Below, piece after piece: positions 39,301-50,252 of a DNA stretch of 64,000 bases. The notes beneath the pieces were generated by a model, which was given only the letters and a program-made list of their open reading frames with translations, made no database searches and was not told the origin of the DNA. The stretch comes from Galerina marginata (Eukaryota > Basidiomycota > Agaricomycetes > Agaricales > Galerinaceae). How positions within the stretch are numbered: position 1 is the stretch's first letter; each line of letters opens with the position of its first letter. Where the stretch lies: positions 1,116,001-1,180,000 of the forward strand of contig JAECYW010000014.1 of the NCBI GenBank assembly GCA_023014335.1, read 5' to 3'. A program made the position numbers and the translations under genes.

Positions 39301-40301
39301 TGCAGCAACAGGGAAGCACCTCAGTCCACCCTTCCAGTATGAGGGTTGCTTTGCAATTCGCTCTTTCGCCTTCATCTCGAGTTCTCAGCTCGGCTTCATC
39401 TACCTGCAATTCAAGGGTGAAAATCATTACTACAGCCATGATCCCGTCTATTTTGGCCTTTGGGACTTCCAGAATGGCACCAGCGTACCAAGTCCCTTCG
39501 CGGATAGGCCTCTTAAGGATGCGGCATTGTTTCCTGATGGCAAACATCTTCTCATGGGTAGCGATTATAAAAACAATGATGTCACAGTTTGGGATGTGGA
39601 AACTGGGCAGGAGAGCCGGCGACTTGGAAAAACCTGCGTCAATTCATTACACTTTACAGCGTACAATTCTGCTTTCTCACCAGACGGGACGAAATTTGCG
39701 TATCTCAACTATACAGGTGGTGTTCAGGTTTGGGATCTCATTTCAGGTTCGCTTTCTATCGTATGATTGTTGCATCCTGACCAACAAGCTTGCAGGCGAT
39801 TCACTGACCCATGTAGATGGCCTACGAGCATACGCCGATAACACTAGATCCATTCAATTCTCCCCAGACTCGAGCAAGGTCCTTTGCATCACACGTGACA
39901 GGCTGATCGTTATCTGGGATGTGTCTCTTTTGCCGCTTGCCTCCGCAACAGTCACATACACCTACCCCGAACATCTCCCTCTCATCAAGCGTTCAATGAC
40001 CGACGAACAGGGCTGGTTGCGTGGGCAGGACGGTAGACATCTGCTCTGGCTTCCGAGAGACTTTCGTCAGGAGGACAGTCAACGCTGGGTGGCCGAGCCA
40101 GATGGGAAACTGACGATTGTTGGAAATAGACAGGCTCCCCTTTTCATTGATGCAAGTGACTATATTAACAATGTAAAAACCGTAAAGATGGGTTGGCGTA
40201 GAGGAACTGTGTGCTCGTCGTCCGTCTACAACGTGTTTTACCGGGATGAACATGCTCCGCGGTTATTGCAAATGGCTTTAGTTGAAAATGGTCTAGCCTG
40301 A
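33384..40301 (+). CDS. C2-NACHT-WD40 NLR-like protein, 9 exons, about 2169 aa
   Basis: Exons 33384-33655, 33710-33834, 33879-34171, 34226-34276, 34330-34522, 34569-34733, 34793-36366, 36416-39746 and 39796-40301 join in phase. Residues about 10-130 form a C2-like beta-sandwich (RFLVEVLITPDDGQQSRRTE, NPLWDTSFDL, SVVQLIVYFS). A helical region follows (HPYAKAAWAVLSLIPK, about 231-247). The NACHT NTPase has Walker A GVAGSGKST at about residue 421 and Walker B VLIVIDALDEA at about 516, then KVLIVSRDEPDI and a winged-helix region (GLFQWARVVCTYIQG). From about residue 960 roughly twenty WD40 blades follow (IIRVWN, IRIWDV, VTVWDV, VQVWDL and others), enough for two or three propellers. In fungi this architecture belongs to the NLR-like, HET-E-type repertoire linked to non-self recognition and cell death. 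The blades are divergent, not near-identical repeats. Confidence 0.9.
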
Positions 40302-41992
40302 AGGTGAGCTGCGCTCGTCCGCGAGTGTCTACAGAACATTGACTTACCAGTAAATCTTAGCTCTCTATCCGTTATAACTTATTGCAACTAGACCCCACCA
40401 CCTCTGTAGAATGTAAAGATGTCGAAATGACAGTGCTTTGGTATTTTATAAATATTGATGGGATGCCGTCCTGAAAATCGATCAAGACATGTCGTTTGGG
40501 CGACTGTATTTGACAGAGGATCGTTGTTCTGCGAAGGGTTTTGCCATGATTTATGGTGTACAATGTAGAAGCACAATTCACCCTCACTTTCATAACGTCA
40601 AGTTGCACCGCAGAATCTCAAAGAAGTACGGTCACAGATCTTCTCGTCGACGTGGTCCATTGAGACCCAGGACTTGACGTGACAAGCGCGCTTCTGTATG
40701 AGCAGAGGGAGATCGAAAGTCAGGGAGGTTCACGGCCTACAGACGCCTCAATGGCAAACGACCTACCGAAATGTTGCCACCGAAGGTCGTCGACTCGGAG
40801 ACTGCGTTCTCATATCTTCCTGCATTCTTTGACCATTCCCTCTCCTAGAAACGCCCTTAGACTCGTCTTCCAACTCCCAATTAGTATGTCAACCTTTCTT
40901 GTGGTGAACTGGCTAGAAGCGAATAGAGACCGCCGGGTGGAAGAGCCGTGTCCAGCGATCTATCGGTGTAATTGGGTAAAAAGAGGAAAAGACCTAATAA
41001 CCGATTCTCGAACCCACCAAGTATCAAGCTCATCGAAACATCGTCTCCCCAATCATCCGGCACTAGTTCGCTTGCGACGACGCCCGAAGACGGGCGCGGG
41101 ATACCACAGCAGGCAACGCCATCTGAGAAGCACCAGAACCTCCGCCAAAAGGCACCGGTTTCGCAAGAGAACCAGCCGACATCCCCACCAAAGAAGAAGT
41201 CGGCCGCAGATATCTCTGGCTTCGCGACGACCGACCGCCATCCACGATGATTAGACCCACAACCCTGGCCGTTGGCATTGGCAGTTCAGGTTCCACCCAT
41301 AGGTATGGAAGGCTTGGGCGAGGGGGCGAGAGAGCTAGGGCTAAGGCAGGAGCTGGATTCCCGGCGGGTTGCCAGGAAGGCGAGTGCGCCTCCGACCCGC
41401 TACAGAAGTTCGCGAGTCTGCCATCGTGAAGGTAACACGAGGGGCTCGGATTACATACCTCAAAAAAAATAATGCCAATCCACACGACTAGGAGGAAATT
41501 GCTCGCTACGTTGACTGGATATGAGCCTAATTCATCAATTTGATACACAAAAAAAAATACGAACCTCCCTAGAATGAACTCTTGAGACAAGGCCGATGTG
41601 GTCCCGTTGCCGGCATTTGTGACTGCCTATGTCTTGATTATCATCAACGAGGCGTCTCTTGCCTTTCTCGTTGATGTTGATAGCGAGCGACCCGAGAGGG
41701 CAACAAACCCTTCGGCACTGATGATGACCACAAGCACGAAGATCCCCCTCTCTTCCACATCCGCACCGGACACGGAGTGGGCCTAGCAGCATCTGCAGTG
41801 GGCCGTCATGACACTCTGCGGTGCACGTATGCAAGCAGGCGAGCTAGGACTTGAAGCAGACAGAGATGCATGTTGGTGGTCGGATTCAAGATTGCAGGAT
41901 GCACTCACCACTAAATTTGGCTTCAGCGAGGAAGCCGGGCCGGGGTTTCCTCACCCTTTTTGCAGCTGATTTCCGGGTTACCTTCAACCACC
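40302..41992. other. Intergenic with an uncertain open frame
   Basis: This holds the 3' flank of the NACHT-WD40 gene and a plus-strand open frame at 40972-41250 (93 codons, Lys/Ser/Pro-rich, containing KKRKRPNNRF). That frame overlaps the repeat shared with 32.5 kb. I cannot link it to flanking exons, so I do not call it a gene. Confidence 0.4.
41045..41140 (+). repeat. Second copy of the 32.5-kb repeat
   Basis: It reads QSSGTSSLATTPEDGRGIPQ in the frame conserved with the 32.5-kb copy. Together the two copies bracket the NACHT-WD40 gene at a distance of 8.5 kb. It may be the better preserved remnant of a duplicated gene. Confidence 0.5.
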
Positions 41993-43380
41993 ATGGCGCC
42001 AACGACGAGCACCCCAGCGCCACCAACACCCCCAACGTCCTCTCTCCCAACCGCATTCCCCGAAACGACCTGCCTCCGTCGTGGTCTCTGCCCCGTAACC
42101 TCCCTACGCGCCCAAGGACCAGAGGCTCTGGAGAGCCATTCGTTGTACTATGAACAACATGGACCGCCTGCTGTTAAAGGCGACGAGGAGGCGATGAAGG
42201 GGTTGACGAAGGTCGTGTTTATCATGGGGTTGAACTCGAGCAGTTTCTCGTGGGGGCCGCAGGTAAGGTGGTTTGGGAAGGGCGGTGAGGGTGGAAAGGG
42301 AGAGTGTACGGCACTTGTGTTCGATAATCGTGGTGTTGGTAATTCGGGATATCCGAGGGGGCCGTATACGTGAGTTTTTCTTTCGACGAACTCGATAGAC
42401 TATGGAAGAAGATATTGATAATATTGTTTTTGTAGAACCTCAGGTATGGCGGAGGATGTTATCTGTCTACTTGACTACCTCGGCTGGACCGGGGAGCGCG
42501 AATTGAATGTCGTAGGCATCAGTCTCGGTGGCATGATAGCTCAAGGTTAGCCATTTCGAATATTTCAAAAAAACATTCTTTGACCGACTCACGGTCTTCA
42601 GAGCTCGCGTACCGTATACCACACCGTATCGCATCTCTTGTGCTGGCCGTCACCACTCCCGGCAGTCATGCTTGGAACAATTTTCCACCTGTAAGCAGAC
42701 ATTGGCTGTCCTTGCCAATTTATCTGACCGCCGTATCGCAGTTAAAAGGATTGACGTCCCTCGCAAAGCTCATGTTTACCCCTGACCCCGAAAAGAAAGT
42801 CCCAATTGTGCTTGACATGCTATTCCCCGCGGCTTGGCTCTCCGAGAAAGCCAAAAGCGACCCGCACGCCGAGTTCAATGGAAACACGGAGGACAACAAG
42901 CTAGGAAAGACCAACCGAGAGGTGCAGGCCGAGGTGCGTTTTTCATCTTCCCAGTTCATGGAACATCTTTTTTAAAACTATGTTTCTATCTACCAGGGCT
43001 TCCTGCGGCGCGTCTCCATCACCAAACCGCAGCTCTTCCTCGGGCACATCTCGCAGATGGCTGCGGCGATGACACACAAAGTCAACGCCGCGCGACTGGC
43101 GTATATCTCAGCCAACATACCCAAAATAGCTATCGTCACCGGCGACGATGACCACCTCGTCAGGCCTTTGGGGTCGTTGCGGATCTGGGAGGGCATGAAA
43201 GCGGGCGTGAGCAAAGATGATAGTGGCTTGGACTTGCAGAGGGTGGAGCTGCTCCAGTGGGAGGGCACTGGGCATGGGATACACGCGCAGCGGGAGGTTG
43301 AGTTTAATGCTCTTGTAGAGCGGTGTGTGAGGGAAGGAAGGGCGTTGCTTGACGCTGGGTTTAAGAGTCGTGATGTTTAG
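41993..43380 (+). CDS. Alpha/beta hydrolase, 5 exons
   Basis: Exons 41993-42369, 42436-42545, 42602-42690, 42742-42933 and 42997-43380 join to 383 aa. The N-terminus is a Pro/Thr-rich tail, followed by the fold: KVVFIMGLNSSSFSWGPQ (oxyanion region), ALVFDNRGVGNSG, the nucleophile elbow VVGISLGGMIAQ with Ser in GISLGG, PKIAIVTGDDDHLV carrying the likely catalytic Asp, and WEGTGHGIHAQRE carrying the catalytic His. The family includes esterases, lipases and peptidase-like enzymes, so the substrate cannot be told. No signal peptide is visible, so it is likely cytosolic. The start is the first in-frame ATG, in an ACCATGG context. Confidence 0.88.
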
Positions 43381-43894
43381 CTTGTTTTTTGCGAGCACAT
43401 TCGACTTGAGCGAGTGAATACGTTATATAGGTCCCTAATCTTGGATACCACTATAATTTTTATTATGCTTCATTAGATCTACAGGTGATGCCGTTGTGCC
43501 TTTATTAGCTTACACTTGCACTGCATTCTATTCTAACCTACGCAGTGCTAACTTATGACGAGGGGTACCCCACCACATTGACAAACTCGCTACGAAAACT
43601 TGCATTTCAGTCGCAGCTGAGCGCTAAATTCCAGACATGACTGACCTGCGCATTGACATATGCATGGCGTATTATTGACAGCCAGGCAACTGGAATAAAC
43701 GACTCAAAAGGTTACCACCGCCAAGGCCCCAACATGACACTCTGGAAACCCCCTATCACGATTCTTCTTTCCTTATCACCTCCAGGGTTGCATCATTTCC
43801 TCTTTTCTTCCGACTCCATCACAATCCTACTTAGATCTCTCTCATCTTATCCAACTCAGAACAAATCCGCGAAACCCACCGTGACTCTCGACCG
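43381..43894. other. Intergenic
   Basis: This is the 3' flank of the hydrolase and the CT-rich promoter region of the Sec14-type gene (pyrimidine-rich from about 43750 to 43890). No gene is seen. Confidence 0.45.
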
Positions 43895-45108
43895 ATGTCA
43901 ACTGAACCAGCAAATGGCAGCGCTAGCGCCTCACCCATACCAGACGGCGTGACGGACCCAAACTACCGCCCCGAGTCTGGACATCTTGGGAATCTGAGTC
44001 TTGTGCAGCAAGAAGCGCTGGAGAAGCTGAAGCAGGAGATGAAAGATGACGGTGCATTCGTGCCGGAGAGGATGGACGATGCGATGCTTCTCAGGTACGT
44101 TTCCCCCATCTGTGCAGTGTGCTCGATGGTTCGTCTTGTGGCCTAGTTGGGGATTGGTGCTGGGTTGGATGCATGAAATTGTGCTCGTGTGATGATATGC
44201 ATTCATTTCGCAATGTTGCCATTCATCCAGTCCTATCTTTTCCACTTCAGCTCTTTATAAAAACTGATACGTATCCACTCCCCTAGATTCCTTCGCGCCC
44301 GTAGATTTGACCTGGTCAAGGCAAAGGCCATGCTGCTCGATGCTGAAAAGTGGAGAAAAGACTTTGGAGTAGATGATGTCGTCAAGTGCGTAAACCTCAT
44401 TTCACGCGTACCGATAAGGAGTGCTAACTTTCACACCTCCTTATAGGAACTTTGAATTTACAGAAAAGCTTGATGTAAACAAGTATTATCCCCAATACTA
44501 CCACAAAACCGACAAAGTGCGCCCCTCTCACACATAGCTCCGACTCCGAGGGCTTTCCTTCCTTCCTTCCTACTCACCCCTATTATCCATAGGACGGACG
44601 ACCAGTGTATATCGAACGTCTGGGACAGCTCGACGTCACAGCTCTATACGCTCTGACCACCGAAGACCGTCTCCTCAAACACCTCGTCTCCGAATACGGC
44701 AAATGCTTAAACAAGCGCTTCCCCGCGTGCTCAGCTGCGTGCGGGCACCCCGTCGAGAACCTCTGCACGATCCTCGACCTCGGCGGCGTCTCCCTCTCGA
44801 ACTTCATCCGCGTGAAAGACTTCGTCTTCGCGGCTGCTTCGATCGGGCAGGACAGGTACCCCGAGACGCTGGGCAAGTTCTACATTATCAACGCGCCGTG
44901 GGCGTTTAGTATGGTGTGGGCTGTTATTAAGCCGTGGTTGGATGAGGTGACGGTGAGGAAGGTCATGATTCTTGGGGGGTCTTATAAGGAGGAGCTGTTG
45001 AAGCAGATTCCGGTGGAGAATTTTCCAAAGGAGTTTGGTGGGACTTGTGAATGTACGGGTGGTTGCTCTATGAGTGATGCTGGGCCTTGGAATCCTGCTG
45101 AGCAGTGA
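43895..45108 (+). CDS. Sec14-type phosphatidylinositol transfer protein (CRAL-TRIO), 4 exons
   Basis: Exons 43895-44094, 44287-44385, 44447-44516 and 44593-45108 join to 294 aa, close to the 300 aa typical of fungal Sec14. The CRAL-TRIO N-terminal helices read LLRFLRARRFDLVKAKAML then WRKDFGVDDV. The lipid-binding domain reads DGRPVYIERLGQLD, CTILDLGGVSL, YPETLGKFYIINAPWAFSMVW and FPKEFGGTCEC. The C-terminus ends GGCSMSDAGPWNPAEQ, as in Sec14p. Sec14 exchanges phosphatidylinositol and phosphatidylcholine and supports Golgi secretory function. This is the Sec14 major-form homologue by architecture; additional Sec14-like genes elsewhere in the genome cannot be excluded. Confidence 0.93.
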
Positions 45109-45929
45109 ATACTGATTCGGTTTGGTCGGTGGGTGCTTTCTCATTTTTTTTGTTCCGTTTTAAAATCTCATTCTACTACAGTTTACTAAAAATGGTACCA
45201 CTTACATCCCCCTTGCCGTCGATTAGCGATTGAGGATCGTGAAATATACCCTAAAGTACTGTGATTCCTGTAATATCACATACATTTGTTTTGGAATTCT
45301 GCTGAAAGCTAAACTGAAAGGCATGTTTCATTTGGCGCATCGAGGGTCATGAAACATGCCCTAAAGTACTGCATTTTCTGTATCTTTTGGACTTCTACTG
45401 AAATGGTCCGTTCATTTAGGTCTCTATTTTTGGATTGGTCAGTTGTTATAAATAACACTGCCTCCGCTAATAGGCGCCTGGTAATGGCCCATACGGGTTC
45501 CACCGTGGATAACCGCCCGTACAATCTATTCAATCTAGCGTCTGACATCCAACACTGAAGTTACATCGCCTCAGAGCCCCCATCTTTTGTATCACTCCTC
45601 CCAATACACGACACTCACGAGTCTGGCTATGCCAACTCCCCTGCAGCACCCTGAATGTCGTAGCAAATACATGCTGTCATCTGGCTGACGGTAGCGTGCT
45701 GTTACAACGTCAAAGATTACATGAACCTCAACTCTTTCCATTAGCAATTCACGAGACTCCAAGACTAAGTCCAGGGCCCAAAATAGGACTCTGTCAAACG
45801 TTAGGTTAGTCTTCCAGGTCAGATGTCACCGCAGCTGGCCGTGATAGACGGAGGTTGCAGCTACGCCCGGGGAAATATATAAAGTGGGTCTCCTAATCTC
45901 CTTATAAATCCACCCACGCTACCCCGTCA
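45109..45929. other. Intergenic with a degenerate direct repeat
   Basis: No gene is seen. The direct repeat at 45225-45405 is listed separately. Two tandem units are recognisable by CCCTAAAGTACTG and by TTTGGA-TTCT-CTGAAA. Confidence 0.45.
45225..45405 (+). repeat. Two degenerate direct repeat units of about 80 bp, about 108 bp apart
   Basis: Unit one (from about 45225) and unit two (from about 45335) share GAGG.TC.TGAAA.AT.CCCTAAAGTACTG-like sequence and end with TTTTGGAATTCTGCTGAAA versus TTTTGGACTTCTACTGAAA. They are diverged but clearly related. Origin unknown. Confidence 0.5.
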
Positions 45930-47282
45930 ATGGACGCCAACCAAGATGCAACGAAAACGCGCGTATGCTCCCGTGTGTTTTCTGTGCTTTTTCGGCTGAC
46001 ACAAAAAACAGCAAGATTGTTGATATTGACGGTGCAGGTAGCCTTGTGAGCATCATCCCCAGCTCATCGTCACGACGCTTCAATCTCTCACAATACCTAG
46101 CTCTTAGCGGTCTTGTTAAACGCTGGCGCATATGGAGTCCTCTTGGTCCAAGTCTGTTCGTACGCTCTAAATTCGATTCCGTTGAGCTGCTGAAAGAGCC
46201 TACCTATGTAGATATTTATTATTTAGCGTTCAACAAAGATCCTTTTCGCGTGAAGGCCATCGTTTATGGTACGTACATGCTAGAGACGGTTCAGACGATC
46301 ATGGGTGCAAGAAGTATCTTTGAATCTTATGGAGTGGGTTTTCTGGATCCAGAATCTCCGGAGAATGTTGGGGATCTGTGGTTCAGCTTTCCAATCCTAG
46401 GCGGAATCGGTATTTCTCTCTAATTTCTTTTATGAAATATAACGCTGATCAGATAGCCAGTTACCTGTATTGTGGAATTATTTTACGCCCATCGCATCTT
46501 GAAGCTTGGGAATTCATTCGGATATTCAAGGCTCGCCGTAGTTTTCATATCGATGGTATGTCTGTCGTTATTTAATCCCCATCAGTGACGCCTTAGGATT
46601 TCTAGCTTGCTTTTATGCAAATGGGTGGTGCTTTTGCCCTTGGTGTGGGTATGCGAAAGGTGATGTCCTTCACCCGAGTCTTTGAGCTACGGACAAGGAT
46701 TCCTTTCATTGTAAGCCCATGTACTTTCGTGTCAAAATCGTTTAGCTGTTTTGTCTGATTTCATCGAAGATTTGGAACGGATCCAGTGCTTTATGCGATA
46801 TTTTGATCGCAATATACATGACCTTGATTGTCAGTATTCTTTTTATCTTTCACTTCATTGTCGACTTCGATGCTGAATGTGTTATCATATCTTAGCTCAC
46901 CCGCACCAAGTCGAGCTTTAATAAAACAAGGACTATCATTAGAAAAATTATCCGATTAACGATAGAAACAGGCACGTTGACAGGTAAGTCTGAAGTTAAG
47001 TCTGGCGTACCCAGTACTAAAGACATTCCAGCGTCAATCGCCATTCTCAACATAATTTTTGTGGTTCTCCCCGGCCGACAGCCTTACTACCAAGTAACAT
47101 CCGCCCTGCTTTCCAAGTTATACGCCAATACGCTACTGGTGTTACTAAACAGTAGGGTTGAGTTGACTTCGGGTGTAGAGAAGCGCGAGGAGAGCGGCTT
47201 ATCTGTTTTGAACTTTATTCCTGGGGAGAGTGAATTAATCGCGACACAAGACCGTAGTAATCTACGAGCTCCTAATATATAA
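45930..47282 (+). CDS. DUF6534-family multi-pass membrane protein, 9 exons
   Basis: Exons 45930-45962, 46016-46037, 46108-46155, 46212-46409, 46461-46555, 46606-46710, 46770-46829, 46896-46983 and 47032-47282 join in phase to 299 aa. The second exon is only 22 nt. The assembled protein reads like the agaricomycete DUF6534 family: a first helix LLNAGAYGVLLVQVYIYYL, then NKDPFRVKAIVYGTYMLETV, LGGIVTCIVELFYAHRI, LAVVFISM, a Gly-rich helix GGAFALGVGM, WNGSSALCDILIAIYMTLI, the basic loop LTRTKSSFNKTRTIIRKIIR and the conserved end RLTIETGTLT, LPGRQPYYQ, YANTLLVLLNSR. Predicted seven-helix protein; function unknown. It was invisible as a single open frame. One donor (GTTCGT at 46156) is non-consensus but gives the expected family sequence. 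Confidence 0.75.
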
Positions 47283-47924
47283 TAAGCATACGAGCCTAGT
47301 GCTTGCCGTCGTTGTTAATGGTGTGAGCTGGCTAAGAATATGTGAGTGAATTTGAGCTGTCTGTAGCCAATGATATGGCGGCGCTAGTTTTATAGTCTGT
47401 AGGAGGGGTGGATTAACGGCTATCAATACGAGGTTGCAAGGACTCGGAGTGGGCTGCATTATTTATTACCGTGACTCTGGTTGCCAAAATATTGAGGAAC
47501 AAGGCTTTTTCTTGGCTCCAGAGTTCCCGCCTATCTCATTTTCTTCTTCTCAGTTTACTCGAGTACGTATTGGCTAGAGTTCGCAATCCCGATTTAGGTG
47601 TTTACCAGTGTTATCCTGAATCGTCAATTGTCGTCGACTTCGTTTTCCTTCTTTATCCATTACCACCATGTTGTAGCACCGTTAGTTGACGCCTCGCCAT
47701 CTCATACCCCCGACAGTTTTCCAACAGTACTCACAGGAAAGGAGTAGGGCTATAGCATTGCAGGATAGACGGTGAATTCTTGACTCCAAATACTATCTTA
47801 TCTTATCTGAATCAGCTCAAGGTGGCAGTGTAATCACCACGTAATTCGGGACCTGACCCTGGCTGAAAGTGCTTTCTAATTTCTTGCTTTCTTACCACCA
47901 CCACCGAGGGCTGGTCCTCTTGCA
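47283..47924. other. Intergenic
   Basis: 3' flank of the DUF6534 gene and promoter of the PDI gene. No gene is seen. Confidence 0.45.
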
Positions 47925-49989
47925 ATGCATTTATTGAACCTGCCTCGTTCTCTGCTCTCTACCTCGTTCTTGCTTCTGGCTTTCTCAGCGGTTATCCCAG
48001 TCTCAAGCACCGAACTCACACCAGAGACTTTTCAACAAACTGTCGACAAGGGGCTCTGGTTCATAGAACACTTTTCGCCGTATTGCTCGCATTGCAGGCA
48101 TTTTAAACCGACATGGGACCAGCTCGTTGTAGAAGCCAAGACAGAGGTCCCAAGCGTTAAACTCGCCACAGTGGACTGCATCATGCATGGAGGTATGTCA
48201 CGCCCCTGGTTGCTGTCCATTAAATTAATACCATTCTCTATAGATCTATGTGACAAGAATGGGGTCAGTTCATATCCTACACTACTCATGTTCGAAGACG
48301 GGAAGATCGTGGATCGTTTCAAAGGCGCCCGCGAACTCGACGACCTCAAAACTTTCATCAAACGACACGTCAAGAATGATCCAGTCGTTGTCTCTCCCGC
48401 AGCACCAGCAACCCACACGCCTACACCTCCAAAACAACCCCCGTCGCCCGTTCTTAACACCAATGGCGAAGTTCTATCGCTGACGATTCATGACTTCGCT
48501 TCTACCCTTGCCAAAGGTCCGGCTTTCGTTAAATTCTTTGCCCCGTGGTGTGGGCACTGCAAGAAGCTCGCGCCGACATGGAGAAACCTCGCGAAACACA
48601 TGCAGAACAAAGTCACCGTCGCCGAAGTCAACTGTGACGACAACTCTGCACTCTGCAAATCCCACGGCATAGAAGGCTACCCGACTCTCGTGTGGTACGG
48701 TCAAGGCGCCGATCCAGCTGGAAAGTCCGAATATAATAGCGGAAGAAAGCTCGAGCAGCTCAAGGCATTCGCAGAGAAAGCAAGCGCTGCGTAAGTTCCC
48801 TTTTTCTTGAAAGGACAAAATGAACTCACACCCTGCAGTGGAGTCCAAGTACTCGAAAACCAGAAAGACCTAGATGCGCACGTCGCGTCAGAGGATGTTG
48901 TCTATCTTCTTTTACACTCACCAACTGATACTTCAGTCCTTGTACGTCCTATTTATTCTTCCAAGCAAAAGCTTTACTAAACCTGCACAGAACACCATGC
49001 GAGAGGCATCTTCACCCCTCCTCGGCTCACCTCAAATATTCGCCTCCTCCGATCCTACTTTCCATACACGCTTTTCCGTACCCTCTGACTCTAACTGGGC
49101 TCTCGTTGCTCTCAAAGACCACGACTCCAAACTCCCCTCCTCCATCTTCTACGGCTCCGACGCCCCCTCCAGCTCAGACCCCAAGCTGCGCCGATGGCTC
49201 CTCACACACAGGCTCCCCACCTCGCTCGAGCTCACCCAGGACTCCTTCCAGAGCGTCATGAACGCACCACAGGCCCCGCTCGTCGTCATCGCTGCTGCTC
49301 CCGAGGCGCTGAAGGAGAAGGTTATGGCCCGCCTGCGCGATGTTGGGAAGAAGTGGCGTGTGAGGACGGAGGGGAGCGGGATCGTTCATGGGCGTGAGGT
49401 GGTTTATACCTGGATGGACTCGGCGAAATGGGCGGATTGGATGCGGAACATGTATGGCATCAGCTCGAAGGACGACGTGGATGAGTTGGAGGATGTACAG
49501 GTTGTCATTGCTGATCACAGCGTACGTACACCCTCTGATTAGTCTGACCTGGGAGCGTGCTTACCGCCTATTCAGAAACTCATTTACTTCGACTCTGATC
49601 GCGAAGGGAATTCCATCAAGTTCACATCATCATCGAGCATGTTCTCTGCTGTAGACGACGCAGCCGCTGGCAAATCAGCGTTCAAGAACTCAGAAGGCAT
49701 TATCGAGCGCGTCGCACGGGTACGTTTTCCCTCGATCCTCTTTCAGCTTCAAGTTATCCTCATTAATGTTAACCTACGTCCTTTTCTTTTACAGTACCTC
49801 AACGGGAAAATGCAATTTATCGAAACATTCTTCACGACAAAGCCGTTCCAAGCTATCTTCTTCCTACTCGTCGCCTTCGGTGCTGTGTTCTGGGTGCTAA
49901 TTCGCCTGGTTGGGAATGATGTTATTACTGCACAGCAAGGTCAGACAGAGTGGCGGGAGCATAAGGGTAGGAACGGGCGGTTGGACTGA
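47925..49989 (+). CDS. Membrane-anchored protein disulfide isomerase, 6 exons
   Basis: Exons 47925-48192, 48244-48790, 48839-48941, 48991-49521, 49576-49719 and 49795-49989 join to 595 aa. A signal peptide (LLSTSFLLLAFSAVIPVSS) leads into a first thioredoxin domain with active site CSHC in FSPYCSHCRHF, a Pro-rich hinge (TPTPPKQPPSP), and a second thioredoxin domain with the classic FFAPWCGHCKKLAPTW. A long region without CxxC follows (about residues 280-540), then a C-terminal transmembrane helix AIFFLLVAFGAVFWVLIRLV and a short basic cytosolic tail without KDEL. It resembles TMX/EpsPDI-type ER oxidoreductases that fold secreted proteins. The first site is atypical in its inner Ser-His pair, so the two domains may differ in redox properties. 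Confidence 0.88.
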
Positions 49990-50161
49990 GTTACTGGATT
50001 GCGGATTATTTGAATGTTACTATTAGGGCTTGACAATATTATTTTAATTATATTTCGTAAGATCGTCTTGCTTCACACCTTCAGTTAGCTAACCGTTGAA
50101 ACTAAAAATTGAGCCATAGCCAAGAACGAGGGGAAAAATATTTCCGGTTGCTTGAACAGAT

Positions 50162-50252
50162 GACAACAGAGGGATTCGAACCCTCGCCCTTTCGGACCAG
50201 ATTACTCCTAAGAGCCTGATTCTGGCGCCTTAGACCACTCGGCCATATTGCC
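50162..50252 (-). tRNA. tRNA-Leu (anticodon CAG) with a short intron
   Basis: On the minus strand a 91-nt class II tRNA folds with acceptor stem GGCAATA/TGTTGTC (two G-T pairs), D-arm GCC...GGC, anticodon stem CCAGA/TCTGG, a long variable arm and T-arm GAGGG-TTCGAAT-CCCTC. The anticodon CAG (50218-50216) follows T33. Nineteen nt separate the stem halves, so about 12 nt after position 37 must be an intron, as in other eukaryotic nuclear tRNAs. Internal promoter boxes A and B are included (GTGGTCTAAGG; GGTTCGAATCC). CAG reads CTG leucine codons. Confidence 0.88.

Noticed and set aside
40972..41250. Lys/Pro-rich plus-strand frame as a gene
   Set aside because: It shares a repeat with the 32.5-kb remnant but lacks exon links on either side; kept as a repeat rather than a CDS.
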